Shown in pieces: positions 34,641 to 46,368 of a DNA stretch of 64,000 nucleotides. A model generated the notes under the pieces. The model was not told the DNA's origin. It did no database searches and was given only the letters and a program-made list of their open reading frames with translations. Made by a program: the position numbers and the translations under genes. The DNA is taken from assembly GCF_016808335.1 (NCBI RefSeq), contig NC_053139.1:35175954-35239953 (forward strand). The letters run 5' to 3'. This stretch comes from Panicum virgatum. Its lineage: Eukaryota; Streptophyta; Magnoliopsida; Poales; Poaceae. The number at the start of each line of letters is the position of its first letter. Within the stretch, counting starts at the first letter, position 1.

Positions 34641-34982
34641 CATCTGTTACCAGCTGGGAAGGGGAAAGAAAACCGCTCGGGGAAACTGGCGAGGACGGTG
34701 CGGGATCGGCGCGTGGGGGTGAAAACGGCGCGGGATCGGCTCGGATGGGCGGGCTCGGGTACTGAATAGTTATTCGGTACTCAGAGTATCGTGTAGTACT
34801 ACTATATATATAAATAATTATATATATATAAATTTATGTGTCAAAGGATAAATTAATCACGCTGCAGATAACCACATAGACAACCCATTGTACAAGTTGT
34901 CTGTTCTCTATTCGTGATAGAAAAATAGCAGCTGTCTGTACTATTGTACTTGCCCTTAGAATCGACAACGGAGGGAGTATAC

Positions 34983-36626
34983 TGTAACACCCACAAGTCC
35001 ATCACAAAGAAATTAATATAAGCAACTTGCCGGTTTATTTTTTTCCCTCTAAGGATTTAATAAACCGGAGAATAAATTTTTGGCCTTTAAAATAATTAAA
35101 CAACACTCGAACTAATTTCTAGACTCAACAAGTGTTTGTTGCATTTCATGCCGTTTGCATAGAGTTTTGTAATTTTGTTTGAAAAATTAGTTTCAAACTT
35201 GGAAATGTTTTAAATCTCTTTTGAAAACTAAAGTTTAAAGTTTGAAAATAAAATATCTTTATCCCAAAACCAAAATTAAATTCCTTTAACCAAAACCTTA
35301 AATCCCCCCCTCTCTCTCTTTCAACCAGCAGGTCTTCTACTTCTTTCTTTCCCGGGAAAAGCCCAAACTCTCTTAGTCTGCCCATCAGCTCAGTTCGGCC
35401 CGTCTTTCCTTTCCTCTCCCACAGCTCAGCCAGCCCAGCTACCTCTTGGCCCAGCTCACCCGCGGCCCATCTATCTCTCCCTCCCTTCTCTCGCCGACAG
35501 TTGGACCCCCCACCTGTCATCTCCCTCCTCTCGTCGTTCTCTCACTGCTCGCGCCCGACCGTACCCGAACCAGCCACGCCGGCTCGTCTGCCGCTGCATC
35601 TCGCCTCCCGCCGCGTTTGCCCAAATCCCTTGAGTGCGCCGCACCCGCCTGGCTCACCAATCGCATCGCCTCACCTCCTCTTCGTTCCACCACAAACGGC
35701 CGCCACCACCATTGATGGCCATCACAGGAGCCCCCACTGTCGGCCGCCCCCTCCTCTTCCAACTGAGGCCTCTCCATTCCTCTCTTTGGCCTATAAAAAC
35801 CGAGCATCCCCGCCTGAGCTTCCCCTCCACCCCTCTCCACCTCTCACAACGCCGCCGCACCCTAGCTTCCGCCGGCTGCCGTCGATCCGCCGTTTCGCCA
35901 CCTTGCTGTCGCATAGAGCCTGTTCTGGAGCTTGGTGTTGTGGTAAGGAACTTCCACGCCATGCCCTCGCTCCCTATCTCACTCTCTAGTCCATGCGCCA
36001 CCTCGCCGAACATGGCCGTCCGCCATCGCACATCGCTGGTTGCGTTTGTCACCCGAGCTCGCGGTTATGAGTGGCCTGGACCCTCACATGATAATTGAAC
36101 TCAAATATGAATTAAATTGTGGTTTTATGGTTTTGATATGATGCTGATTTATATATGTTAAATTGGGTTGGTATAAATTTACATCTAGTAACTAGGTGCT
36201 TGCTAATAAAATTTGACCAACTAAAAGGCTAACCGCTATAAACCTTTAAGCCTCTTCTTGGAAGCCTTGCATATTCCCCAAATTGTTGAGTACCAACCAT
36301 AAGTGTACTCATCCTTACTCAAAAATTGTTCAGAAGATGTTGATGATGGAGAATTCTGCAATGAGTTCGTTGAGTTCTGAGGCTTGCATTCACCAGTCGA
36401 CTGCCTGTGGATGAAGATGGTTTTGCAGCTTTTTGTGTTAAGTTATCATTGAACGGTTTAAGACCTTCGAGTCTATTTTCAAGAGTGTAATAAAGTTCTC
36501 TAATACTTTACATTTTTGAACACTGTCTTTCGATACAATCACTGTTAATGTTGCTATATGTATGAAACATGATCCTGACATATATATAGTTAAGCATTCA
36601 GATTCTTTCTGAAACCAGGTGTGACA
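34983..36626 (+). mobile_element. Solo LTR (gypsy type)
   Basis: It begins TGTAACACC, ends GTGTGACA and is flanked by TATAC on both sides (34978-34982, 36627-36631). At 1.64 kb with no coding capacity it is a solo LTR. A TATA box (CTATAAAA, 35791-35798) lies between a CT-rich upstream part and the leader. Confidence 0.9.
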
Positions 36627-36909
36627 TATACTCTATCTTCATATACATAGGTCACATATTGTTCAAAAAAAACATATACATAGGTCACATCAGGGGGGAC
36701 CCTAGGCCCGGTGAGCCTCGGTGCCTGCCCAGGCTCCTCGCTGAGCAGTGGACCTTCATATAGGTCAGCGCCCAGGCAGAAAAAAAAACCACGGGTCACT
36801 GCCCACTGGCAGCCCAACTTAATTAGGCCGGTACGTAAAGTATAGAACCAGAGAGGAGCAGTGCAACATTCCAATTCCTCCAGCACAGACAATGAAGTGA
36901 CGTTCCCAA
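36627..36909. other. Short spacer
   Basis: It contains an 18-bp direct repeat (CATATACATAGGTCACAT) at about 36641 and 36670, separated by an A-rich spacer, and GC-rich sequence with no gene. Confidence 0.6.
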
Positions 36910-36934
36910 CACTACGTAAGAACCGCCCTATAGT

Positions 36935-37250
36935 GACCCGCACAAAGGTGACGAGCTTATGTAGCGCGTCACCCCTATTACAACGGTGACGAGCACAGAG
37001 GACGCACGTCACCTTTTGTTCCTCATCGGGGTCCCGGCAAAGTGTGGCCCATCACCTTTCATAGAACATTGATGACGCGGCTCATGAAGCCCGTCACCTA
37101 TAATACAGGTGACGCGGCTCATGAAGCCCGTCACCTCTATTCAGGTCATAGGTGACAGGTCTTGACCTGGTAGACGAAGGTGACTGTCGTTTCATGAAGC
37201 CCGTCACCTTTGTGAAAAACAAAAGTGACGGGCTCCAGTGTTTTTCGTCA
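36935..37250. repeat. CACTA subterminal repeats, left
   Basis: Several inverted and direct copies of a GTGACG(G/C)GC core lie in the first 300 bp, including three near-identical blocks of CTCATGAAGCCCGTCACC type. Such arrays bind the element's own DNA-binding protein. Confidence 0.8.
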
Positions 37251-37675
37251 CCTTTGAGATTGACCTACTATTTCCCTCTGCCAGCCACTGCTCGGGCAGG
37301 CAGTTGGAGGAGGCAGCTGCTGAAGCCGGTGACGGTCATTTTGAGCGATTTAGAGCTCCTGCAAGGTTAGATCTCCAAATTGTTCCCCTCTCCCTTTCCT
37401 TAGTCCCCCCTATTCCCTCCCCCCTCCCCATCCAAAGGTTAGATCTATTTTTTTATTAATTTATTAGTTGCTACTAGCAAGCAAGGTAGCCTCCCATTGG
37501 TCTCCTCCCCCTCCTCTCATCCAAGGCTAGAACTCTTCCTTGATTTATTGCTACTAGGATAGCAGGCCTCCCATTCACCTCCTCCCCCTCCTCCCTTCCC
37601 TTTGTTGGTACTAGCAAGCCTCCTCTTCAATTTTTTTTGTCTCTATTAATTGTTGAAAAATCTTGTGTTCTTGCG

Positions 37676-39647
37676 GATGTAGATGGAGGATAAAAGTTGG
37701 ATGGGTCTTTCTAGCCATTGTTATTCACAGTACTTGGGAGGTTTGAAGTCTTTCATGGAGTTTGCGAGGGTTGACATGGAAGTGAGGTCAAAAACAACAA
37801 TCTACTGTCTGTGCTGGGATTGCAGAAATGAAAGAAAATACTCTGACTTTGAAGTAGTATATGCGCATTTGATCGTTCGTGGATTTCTACCAAATTACAC
37901 TTGTTGGAATAAGCACGGAGAGGAAGGGCCTAATGAAATGGGGGAATGGGTCGCCGATCATCAAGAAGGGCCCAACCGTAGGGAAATGCAGGACGGTGAT
38001 CAGGATGGAGAACAAGGCAACGATGATGACGGTCAAGCTTATGATGACATCAATGAGGAGTGCATTTGGGAGTGCAATGATGACTAGTTTGATGCCTTGG
38101 TTGACAATGTTGAAGACATGATCCGTGATGTAAGGGGAGAAGATGATATGACGGAAGCTAAGATCCGTGATGTAGATGGAGGATAAAAGTTGGATGGGTC
38201 TTTCTAGCCATTGTTATTCGCAGTACTTGGGAGGTTTCAAGTCTTTCATGGAGTTTGCGAGGGTTGACATGGAAGTGAGGTCAAAAACAACAATCTACTG
38301 TCTGTGCTCGGATTGCAGAAATGAAAGAAAATACTCTGACTTTGAAGTAGTATATGCGCATTTGATCCTTCGTGGATTTCTACCAAATTACACTTGTTGG
38401 AATAAGCACGGAGAGGAAGGGCCTAATGAAAGGGGGGAATGGGTCGCCGATCATCAAGAAGGGCTCAACCGTAGGAAAATGCAGGACGGTGATCAGGATG
38501 GAGAACAAGGCAACGGTGATGACGGTCATGCTTATGATGACATCAATGAGGAGTGCATTTGGGAATGCAATGATGACCAGTTTGATGCCTTGGTTGACAA
38601 TGTTGAAGACATGATCCGTGATGTAAGGGGAGAAGATGATATGACGGAAGCTAAGATCCGTGATGTAGATGGAGGATAAAAGTTGGATGGGTCTTTCTAG
38701 CCATTGTTATTCGCAGTACTTGGGAGGTTTGAAGTCTTTCATGGAGTTTGCGAGGGTTGACATGGAAGTGAGGTCAAAAACAACAATCTACTGTCTGTGC
38801 TGGGATTGCAGAAATGAAAGAAAATACTCTGACTTTGAAGTAGTATATGCGCATTTGATCGTTCGTGGATTTCTACCAAATTACACTTGTTGGAATAAGC
38901 ACGGAGAGGAAGGGCCTAATGAAAGGGGGGAATGGGTCGCCGATCATCAAGAAGGGCCCAACCGTAGGGAAATGCAGGACGGTGATCAGGATGGAGAACA
39001 AGGCAACGGTGATGACGGTCAAGCTTATGATGACATCAATGAGGAGTGCATTTGGGAGTGCAATGATGACCAGTTTGATGCCTTGGTTGACAATGTTGAA
39101 GACATGATCCGTGATGTAAGGGGAGAAGATGATATGACGGAAGCTAAGATCCGTGATGTAGATGGAGGATAAAAGTTGGATGGGTCTTTCTAGCCATTGT
39201 TATTCGCAGTACTTGGGAGGTTTGAAGTCTTTCATGGATTTTGCGAGGGTTGACATGGAAGTGAGGTCAAAAACAACAATCTACTGTCTGTGCTCGGATT
39301 GCAGAAATGAAAGAAAATACTCTGACTTTGAAGTAGTATATGCACATTTGATCGTTCGTGGATTTCTACCAAATTACACTTGTTGGAATAAGCACGGAGA
39401 GGAAGGGCCTAATGAAAGGGGGGAATGGGTTGCCGATCATCAAGAAGGGCCCAATAGTAGGGAAATGCAGGACGGTGATCAGGATGGAGAACAAGGCAAC
39501 GGTGATGACGGTCAAGCTTATGATGACATCAATGAGGAGTGCATTTGGCAGTGCAATGATGACCAGTTTGATGCCTTGGTTGACAATGTTGAAGACATGA
39601 TCCGTGATGTAAGGGGAGAAGATGATATGACGGAAGCTAAGCTGCGT
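37676..39647 (+). repeat. Four-fold tandem repeat of a 493-bp unit in the transposase gene
   Basis: Four nearly identical units begin with ATG at 37683, 38176, 38669 and 39162, exactly 493 bp apart. Each encodes the amino-terminal transposase-associated domain (MEDKSWMGL, then SQYLGGLKSFMEFA, CLCWDCRNE, HLIVRGFLPNY and an acidic tail). Because 493 is not a multiple of three, successive units lie in different frames and each of the first three ends in a stop. Only unit 4 continues into the transposase. Units meet at GATGTAGATGGAGG. Unit 1 has TAG at 38085 where the others have CAG. Confidence 0.95.
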
Positions 39648-42131
39648 AAATACAAGCAATTTATTGAAGATTCCAAAAAACCTCTTTATCCCCATTGTGA
39701 GAAGTACTTGCGGGTAACCGGAGACCTGAAGCTTCTGCAACTAAAGGCTGCTCATGGTTGGACGGTCAAGAGTTCCAAAGCATTGCTTCTTCTCCTAAAA
39801 TTGAAAAAATTCATGCATGCTATCGTAATTGTGTACTCCTTTCGTGGAGAGAATGAAGATCTGGACCATTGCCCTGAATGTGGAACATCGAGGAACAAGC
39901 GTCAAAAGGATGGTGGTGGTGATGGAGACGACAACATCAATAAGAGGAAGAAGGGGACTCTTAGAAAAGTTGCATGGTACTTTCCTCTAATTTCCATATT
40001 GCAGCGGATGTTCGCAAACAAGGAGGAGGCAAAGTTGTTGCGTTGGCATGAGGAGGGTCGTAATAAAGACACAATGCTACGTCACCCTGCAGATTGTGCT
40101 CAATGGAGACATATTGATAACACCTATGGCTGGTTCGGGGATGATCCTAGGAATATCAGGTTTGCTCTGAGCATAGATGGAATGAATCCCTATGGAAACA
40201 TGAGTACCTCACATAGCACGTGGCGTGTTCTATTGTCAATCATGAATCTTCCGCTATGGCTTTGCAATAAACGCAAGTATATCATGTTGTCAACATTGGT
40301 CTCTGGACCAAAACAACCTGGTGATAGAATTGATGTGTTCCTCCGGCCCCTCATAGATGATCTTTAGCTCCTTTGGAAAGGTGTGGTCGTTAGGGATGCT
40401 GTCATCAATTAGCACTTCACTTTGCATGCTATGCTGATGACCACGATCAGTGATAATCCGGCTCATCGTAATTTGTCCGGGCAGAGCAAAAGGAAGGGTC
40501 AAGGTTGCTCCCACTGCTTGTCAGAGACATGTTCCTTGTGGCTGCAGAACTTGAACAAATTTGCATACATGGGCCACAGACGATGGCTTCCGAGGAATCA
40601 CCCATACCGAAGCATGGACAGACAGTTTGATGGTACAAGGGAGTCACGATCTCCTCTAGCACATTTCTCAAGGAGTGATGTGTACAATCAGGTTAAGGAT
40701 GTCACTCCAGTTCTCGGCAAGCGGAAACATGGAGTTCATGAAGATGACAAAGGGATCTAGAATAAGAAATCCATACTATGGGAGTTAGAGTATTGGCACA
40801 TCTTAGCAGTCCGACATTCAATTGATACCATGCATTTAAAGAAAAACATTTGTGAGAGCCTTGTTGGTACAATCATGTACACGAAGGGTAAAGGAAAGGA
40901 CCACGAGAACGCCAAAGCTAATCTGGAAGAGATGGGCATTCGTCCTGAGCTTTACATCCAAGAAGCGGAAAATGGAAAAGACATTCCTGTAGCCGCCACC
41001 ACAATGTCCAAAAAGGAGAAGAAAGAATTATGCAAATTCTTGTATAGTGTAAAATTTCCCTCAGGATACGGTTCGAACTTTGCCAGGCTTGTCAACATGA
41101 AAGAACTGAAGCTGAATTTTGCCATGATGAAGTCTCATGACTGTCACGTGCTTATGACGTCATTACTGCCTGTAGCAATCAGAAATGTGCTCCTTGTGAA
41201 GGTTCATGAGACAGTCATAAGCCTTTGCTTCTTCTTCAATGCCATAGATAACCCAATTGGAGTGCCTCATTCAAGACACGAAGGGAGGTTAGATGGGGTT
41301 GGGACTCTGGGCAAGAAGACTACGAATCCGGAATGAAAATCATACGATCAAGCCCATTTTCTTGTCCTAGAACATATGGAGGTGGTGGAGCCACATGTAC
41401 TCAAGCATAAACAATTTCTTGTGCAGCAAAATCCTGGGAGAGGTGATACTTGGGTTGCCAAAAAGCACATGAAAGAGTTCAACAATTGGTTCAAAGACCG
41501 TGTGACAGCAAGCGATGTATCGATTGATGACATTAAGAAACTAGCTGTAGGCCCTATATTCACTGTGACAACATATCGGGCTTATGATATCAATGGATAC
41601 ACATTTTATACAGTACAGCAGGACAAGAAAAGCATCTACCAAAACAGTGGAGTCCGCATTGATGCTTATGATAACAACATGCAAAAGGCCCCATACTATG
41701 GTCAAATAGAGGAGATATGGGAGCTCAACTACCTAGAATTCAAGGTTACCCTATTCAAATGTCAATGTGTTCAAGGGTCACAGGGAGCGACACGTGACAA
41801 GAATGAGTTTGTCAGTGTTGATCTTCGCAATGTTGGGTACAAAACAGAACCCTTTATTTTGGCAAAAGATGTGCAACAAGTGTTTTATGTGCCTGATACA
41901 GTAAGGACGATGTGACATATTGTCCTTCCTGGCAAGAGTAGGATCGTTGGAGTGCAAAATGCAGTGGATGACGAGAAGTTTAATCAATTTGATGAAATCC
42001 CTCCTTTTGCAACTTGTGAACTTCCCCGCCTAACTGCCAACGAGAAGACTCCGTACCTGCGGACCGACCATAACGAAAAAATCCGTGTGAGGTCAAAGTC
42101 AGGTCGTGGACGTGGACGTAAAGAAACCTAG
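39162..42131 (+). pseudogene. CACTA TNP2-type transposase
   Basis: One frame covers the amino-terminal transposase-associated domain (to about 39600), the TNP2 core (FALSIDGMNPYGNMS, then LPLWLCNKRKYIML), a DUF4218-like region (about 40780-41330) and a DUF4216-like region (about 41530-41910), and ends in a basic SGRGRGRKET tail. No frameshift was detected from 39162 to 42131. The frame is stopped by TAG at 40365, 40410 and 40758 and by TGA at 41334 and 41913, all explicable as C-to-T changes of CAG or CGA. The protein would cut and move CACTA elements. Confidence 0.9.
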
Positions 42132-43324
42132 TGTAATTTGGATTCCCTTCCTTAACAATGTCTTTTTTATGTAATATACATTAATGTACATTAATTATTG
42201 TCTGAAATTTGATGTCCCAAATTGAATTTTCATTTTGAATTGAAGTGAGGGCCAAACCTTGAATCTTGATGTAATATATTTCTAGTGTAATGTACATTAA
42301 TTGTTATCTGAATTTTGATGTAATATATTGCAAGTGCAAGTCTGGAAGTGCAAGTGTAGCCTGGAATTGCATTCTGAAAGTGCAACTGCAACTGCAAAGC
42401 CCATCACCTATCAGATATAGATGACGGGGCCCATCACCTATGAGATATAGGTGACGGGCCACAACCCTTGCCCGTCACCTAAGACAAAGGTGATGGGCCA
42501 CACTGGAAACAATCTGAAGCGGACGGTCCGCTAAAGGTGACGGGTTACACATGTGTTGCCCGTCACCTACGTGGTATGGGTAACGCGCCACAAACCTTGC
42601 CCGTCACCTAAGCCAAATTTGAACTGGACTTGAAGCCACCCCTTTGACTTAGTTCTTTACGACTCCCATTTGAAACCCTAGGTCCCGCCTACCTCCTCGC
42701 CTCCTCCTCGCCCACCTCCTCGTCTCCTCCGGTCGCGCCGCCCTCTTCGCTGCATCCTCATCGCGCCACCAGGCGCCCGCCCGCCACCGCCGAGCCGCCG
42801 CCCGCAGGCAAGATCTAGAACTGGGCATGCCGTCGCGCCCGTCGTCCCCAGCACTGATCTCCACCTTCTTAGCTTTTTCGCCACCGCCGTTCCTCTCCGC
42901 CGCTGTCGGTATTTGATATTGTTTTTAGACAGATCTAGATACTTTTCATTAATTGAATGAACATCACGAAAATAATGTTCTTGCCGCAAATTCTACTGAT
43001 ATTTGTTGGTAAATGATGATATGGGAGAGTGAAGCACTCATTGCCCAAATAACATCCATCTCAACCTCCACCTCAGTGTTCACCAGGATAGATTGAGAGA
43101 TCGGTACGAGAGTACAAATTAAAGCAGATTGTTCTTATAAGCTATAGTGTACTTGCACATGAACACCTCTGCCTCAAAAGTATACAGTAGCTTTTGCCTT
43201 TTGAGGTTGAGGTCTTCATGGATTGTTATAATCCAAACATATCTCTCCCAGTTCTGATGACTTTTTTGAAATGGTAAATAATGTTCTTGCTGTCATATAT
43301 ATACTTGCTGTTCATATTGAAATT
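42132..43324. other. Spacer between the two CACTA genes
   Basis: It holds AT-rich 3' flank of the transposase, then a second cluster of GGTGACGGGC / CCCGTCACC words (42410-42610). One GCGGACGGTCCGC palindrome (42519-42531) is the same motif as in the gypsy LTR. A CT-rich, leader-like stretch follows (42660-42900). No gene is supported. Confidence 0.65.
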
Positions 43325-43516
43325 GCAAATAGTGATTTAATTTGTTGCCTATTTTTGCAAATAGTGATTTAATTTGCTGCCTATTTTTACAAATAGTGAT
43401 TTAATTTGTTATCTATTTTTGCAAATAGTGATTTAATTTGCTGCCTATTTCTCTAAATAGTGATTTAATTTGCTGTCTATTTCTTCAAATAGTGATTTAA
43501 TTTGCTGCATATTTTT
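43325..43516 (+). repeat. 32-bp tandem repeat, six units
   Basis: Six consecutive 32-bp units contain the core AAATAGTGATTTAATTTG, starting at 43325, 43357, 43389, 43421, 43453 and 43485. The array ends about 20 bp before the ATG of the TNPA-like frame, so it probably lies in its leader or first intron. Confidence 0.95.
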
Positions 43517-43537
43517 GCCGAATCACTGCAAGCAGCC

Positions 43538-45202
43538 ATGTCTCAAACTGGATCCTCCAACACTTCAAGTGCACAACATGACCAAGAGGACAATCAAGAA
43601 GTGTCTGGATAGACAGCTGCATATAGCACCTCTCACCGTAGGAAGCCAAGAGCACAGACAAAGTGGACAAATGATGTCGTAAAAGTCGCAGGCATCGACG
43701 GTGAGGGGTTCCCAACAAATGATGATGGTCTGAAACGGTGGCGACTGATCTGTGGATTAATCGCCCGGCAAAGGGTTGGAATCAATGTCAAATTTGAGGA
43801 TGTGGATGAGCCCGTGCGACAGGGCTGGTTCGAGATCATGAAGGAATACTTGGAGTTTCCTGAGGGTACAACCGAGGCACAGATGAATTGTACAAGAGGG
43901 GCGGCTTGGAAGTCAATCGCCAAGCTCCACAGGCACTTCAAGTCCAATCTGGTACGAAATTTTGTCAATGAAGGTACAGAGCCCTTCGAGGTGCACAAGC
44001 ACTTGGATCGTCTAGACTGGAAGATGTTCGTCGAGAGTACCACCACTGAGCAGTTCTTAGAGAAGAGTGAGCACTTCAAGAACCTTCGTGGTAGGATCAC
44101 GGACAACCATCGCCTTGGTCCCGAGGGCTATGCTGGGAAGGAGAAGGGGAAATGGCACAAAGAGGACGCAGTAATGGAGGAGGCGGGGCCAGAGAACCCT
44201 TGGAGACAGTTTTCTGGACGCTCAGCACCATATTTAAGGGCTAGGGTTACTCCAACACCATCCAACAGGGAAATCACCTAGAGTAGCGACGGTGCCAAGA
44301 GGCTGGCCGACCGAGTGATCCAGCTGAAGGATCATGAGAGTAGTGTAAGAGAATATGACATCCTCTCCACTGCCATTGATACGCCAGAGCACAGAGGTCG
44401 CGTGTGTGGAGTCTCCAGTTCCAAGGGTTGGAAGGAAGCCTTTGGCAAAGAAAATGAAGGCTTGTGGAAGAAGAAGAAGAAAAGGTCATATGTGGATCCA
44501 GACCGATTGAAAAAAGAGATAATGGATGAAATATTTGGGAACCTCAGGGTAGCGGGGATTGATGTTGAAGTAGCATTAGGTGCGTCCCATGGCAAGAGCA
44601 GTTGCGCCACTAAGGAGGTGGAACAGCAACTAGCAGCACCAGCAGGCGAACATAGCCCCCCTCCCCCGGTCGACGTAGCATGCTGGTTCCCGAAAAATGC
44701 CTAGGTTCTAGTCATGATGAACTGGACACATTCAACAGGCTAAATGGTCCAACCCCCTGCAGCCTTATAACTAGAGATTTGTCAACATTGTTGATGAGCT
44801 AGCACAGGGGGTCGTGCTACCGGAGGACAAGTTCTGCCACACGGTGCCTGTGCAGGATGGGTATGTCATGGTGAAGATTGATCACGTCCATCAAAACTCC
44901 AACCCATCCCTCTCGACATCCCGATGGCAGATGCCGAGATTTTTACTTTGGAGGATGCCCGTAACACCCGGATCCAATGGAAGAAAAGTGGTATTCTCAT
45001 CCCGCCCATTGGTCAGTCCATTGCATCGTCTTCAGGACGACCCTCAGCTACTGGTGAACAAAAGCGGCCACACACCCCAACGCCTGAACCTGTGAATGTC
45101 ACCGCAGGCAGCCCCCCAAAGAAAAAGGGACGAACTACCCCAAAGAAAAAGGGAAGGGGTAATGCGGCAGCAGCAAAAAAAAGCAACGGAAGCAAAGGGT
45201 AA
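43538..45202 (+). pseudogene. CACTA TNPA-like (plant transposase family) protein
   Basis: From the ATG at 43538 one frame runs to 44704, interrupted by TAG at 43610, 44279 and 44702. It contains a basic segment (RRKPRAQTKWTND), a domain similar to plant CACTA second proteins (VRQGWFEIMKEYLEFPEG, then RGAAWKSIAKLHRHFK) and a KKKKKRSYVDPDRLKKEI stretch. After a frame change, VLPEDKFCHTVPVQDG and, in a further frame, a lysine-rich tail (KKKGRTTPKKKGRG) follow to 45202. Proteins of this type bind subterminal repeats. No intact product is possible. Confidence 0.7.
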
Positions 45203-45255
45203 GATGACACCCAAGGAATCAGCAAAGACAACACCCAAGGAATCAGCAAAGAATT

Positions 45256-46368
45256 AGCCCTTTTCAGAAAAGAATTTCACATATAGGCCCTTTTCGTAAC
45301 AAATTGCAGAAATGGACCCTGGTGGTCGGCGCCGTGGTCTGCGGCGCTGAGATAACACATCTCGGCGCCACGGACCATGGCGCTGAGCTCCGCGGCCCAT
45401 TCCACATACGCGTTGAGGCGGCAGCCGACGTGGCGGGGCTCGGTACCGCAGATCACGGCGCCGAGCCCTTTTAACCGTAAGGTTTGACCGGGGGGTTACC
45501 TTTTACCGTGCCTCCCCCCGCCTTCTAACTTCAACACCTCGGCTTGCCGCTGCCGCCGCCGCCGCCACCCGCGCCTGCCTTCCGCCGGCGTTGTCGTTGT
45601 CGCTCGCCGGCCCTCCCCGGCGCCGCCGGGACCCCGTCCCGCAGGGCGCGCGCACGCGCCCACGCGGCGGGCGGGCTGCGGCCGGCCGCTGTGTCCTGCT
45701 TGCGGCGCCGCCATCCAGTTCGCGTCCCCTCCCCGGCGCCGCCCCGGGTTTGTCGTCGCCCCCCGGCCTCGCCTCCGCCGGGAGCCCGTCCCGCAGGCGC
45801 ACGCCCCCGCGCGCTGCGGCCGGCCGCCGCTTCATGCCCGCGGTGCTTCCCGCCCGTGTGTTCGGAGCCGCAAAGGTGGTCGCAGGCACGCGCCGCCTCT
45901 TGCCCACGGCGCTTGGCGACCGCGCGTCCCGAGCCGCTGCGGCACCTCTCGAGGTACACCGGCGCTCCCAAAATTCTTTTTTTTTCTAAAAATAGTTCGA
46001 CAATTGTAGAAATTTAATCTAATTAGTTTAGTTGATTGATATAGTTGTTTAGTATAATTAGTTTAGTTGATATTTAGTTAGAATTTTTTTATAGAAATGT
46101 AAATAGCTATATACTTATGTTATTTAGTTATCAAATTTATTTAGGAATGGATAGACCATCTGTAGTTATTAACTATATATTTAGATATGTTAGCTAGTGA
46201 GTATGTTAAGGTAGTCAGTATGTTAGCTAGTGAGTATGCTAGGAATGGAGGATATTTAGTTTTGTTACGAAATTGTTATAGTTTTGTTAGGAAATCTTAT
46301 ATATAGCTTATTAATTATATGATCAAGTTTAGTTAAGAAATTTATCATTCTAATATCAAGTTTCGTAG
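45256..46368. other. MULE left end and leader
   Basis: From 45325 to 45470 the sequence is full of GGCGCCG-centred short inverted repeats, consistent with a long MULE terminal region. 45500-45960 is GC-rich with overlapping frames on both strands but no domain, and 45970-46365 is AT-rich leader before the transposase ATG. Confidence 0.5.

Larger units (their letters stand above)
28848..34804. mobile_element. ~6 kb element with ~45-bp terminal inverted repeats (MULE-like)
   Basis: The left end and the reverse complement of the right end align over about 45 bp, sharing the order ATACYCT, TAC, GAATAA or AAATAA, then TATTCAGTAYCC. TA-rich tracts abut both ends and hide any target duplication. 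Long imperfect inverted ends and a mixed gene-like interior suggest a Mutator-like or Pack-MULE element. It contains the hAT element at 30535-32020 and GC-rich blocks near both ends. No transposase is visible. Confidence 0.5.
36910..45255 (+). mobile_element. CACTA (En/Spm-type) element, 3' end not found
   Basis: The left end starts CACTACGTAAGAA and is followed by a subterminal array of GGTGACGGGC / GCCCGTCACC words. It encodes a TNP2-type transposase and a second TNPA-like protein, both plus strand. No matching CTTACGTAGTG right end was seen before the Mutator-like element begins. The right end may have been lost or separated by that insertion. Confidence 0.85.

Noticed and set aside
35446..36098. 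Open frames of 130-160 codons
   Set aside because: CT-rich leader of a solo LTR with TATAC duplications.
36641..36700. 18-bp direct repeat as a target duplication
   Set aside because: Only an A-rich spacer lies between the copies and no element ends are visible; probably a local duplication.
43325..43516. Regular repeats considered as a CRISPR array
   Set aside because: Units are contiguous without unique spacers and the context is a plant transposon.
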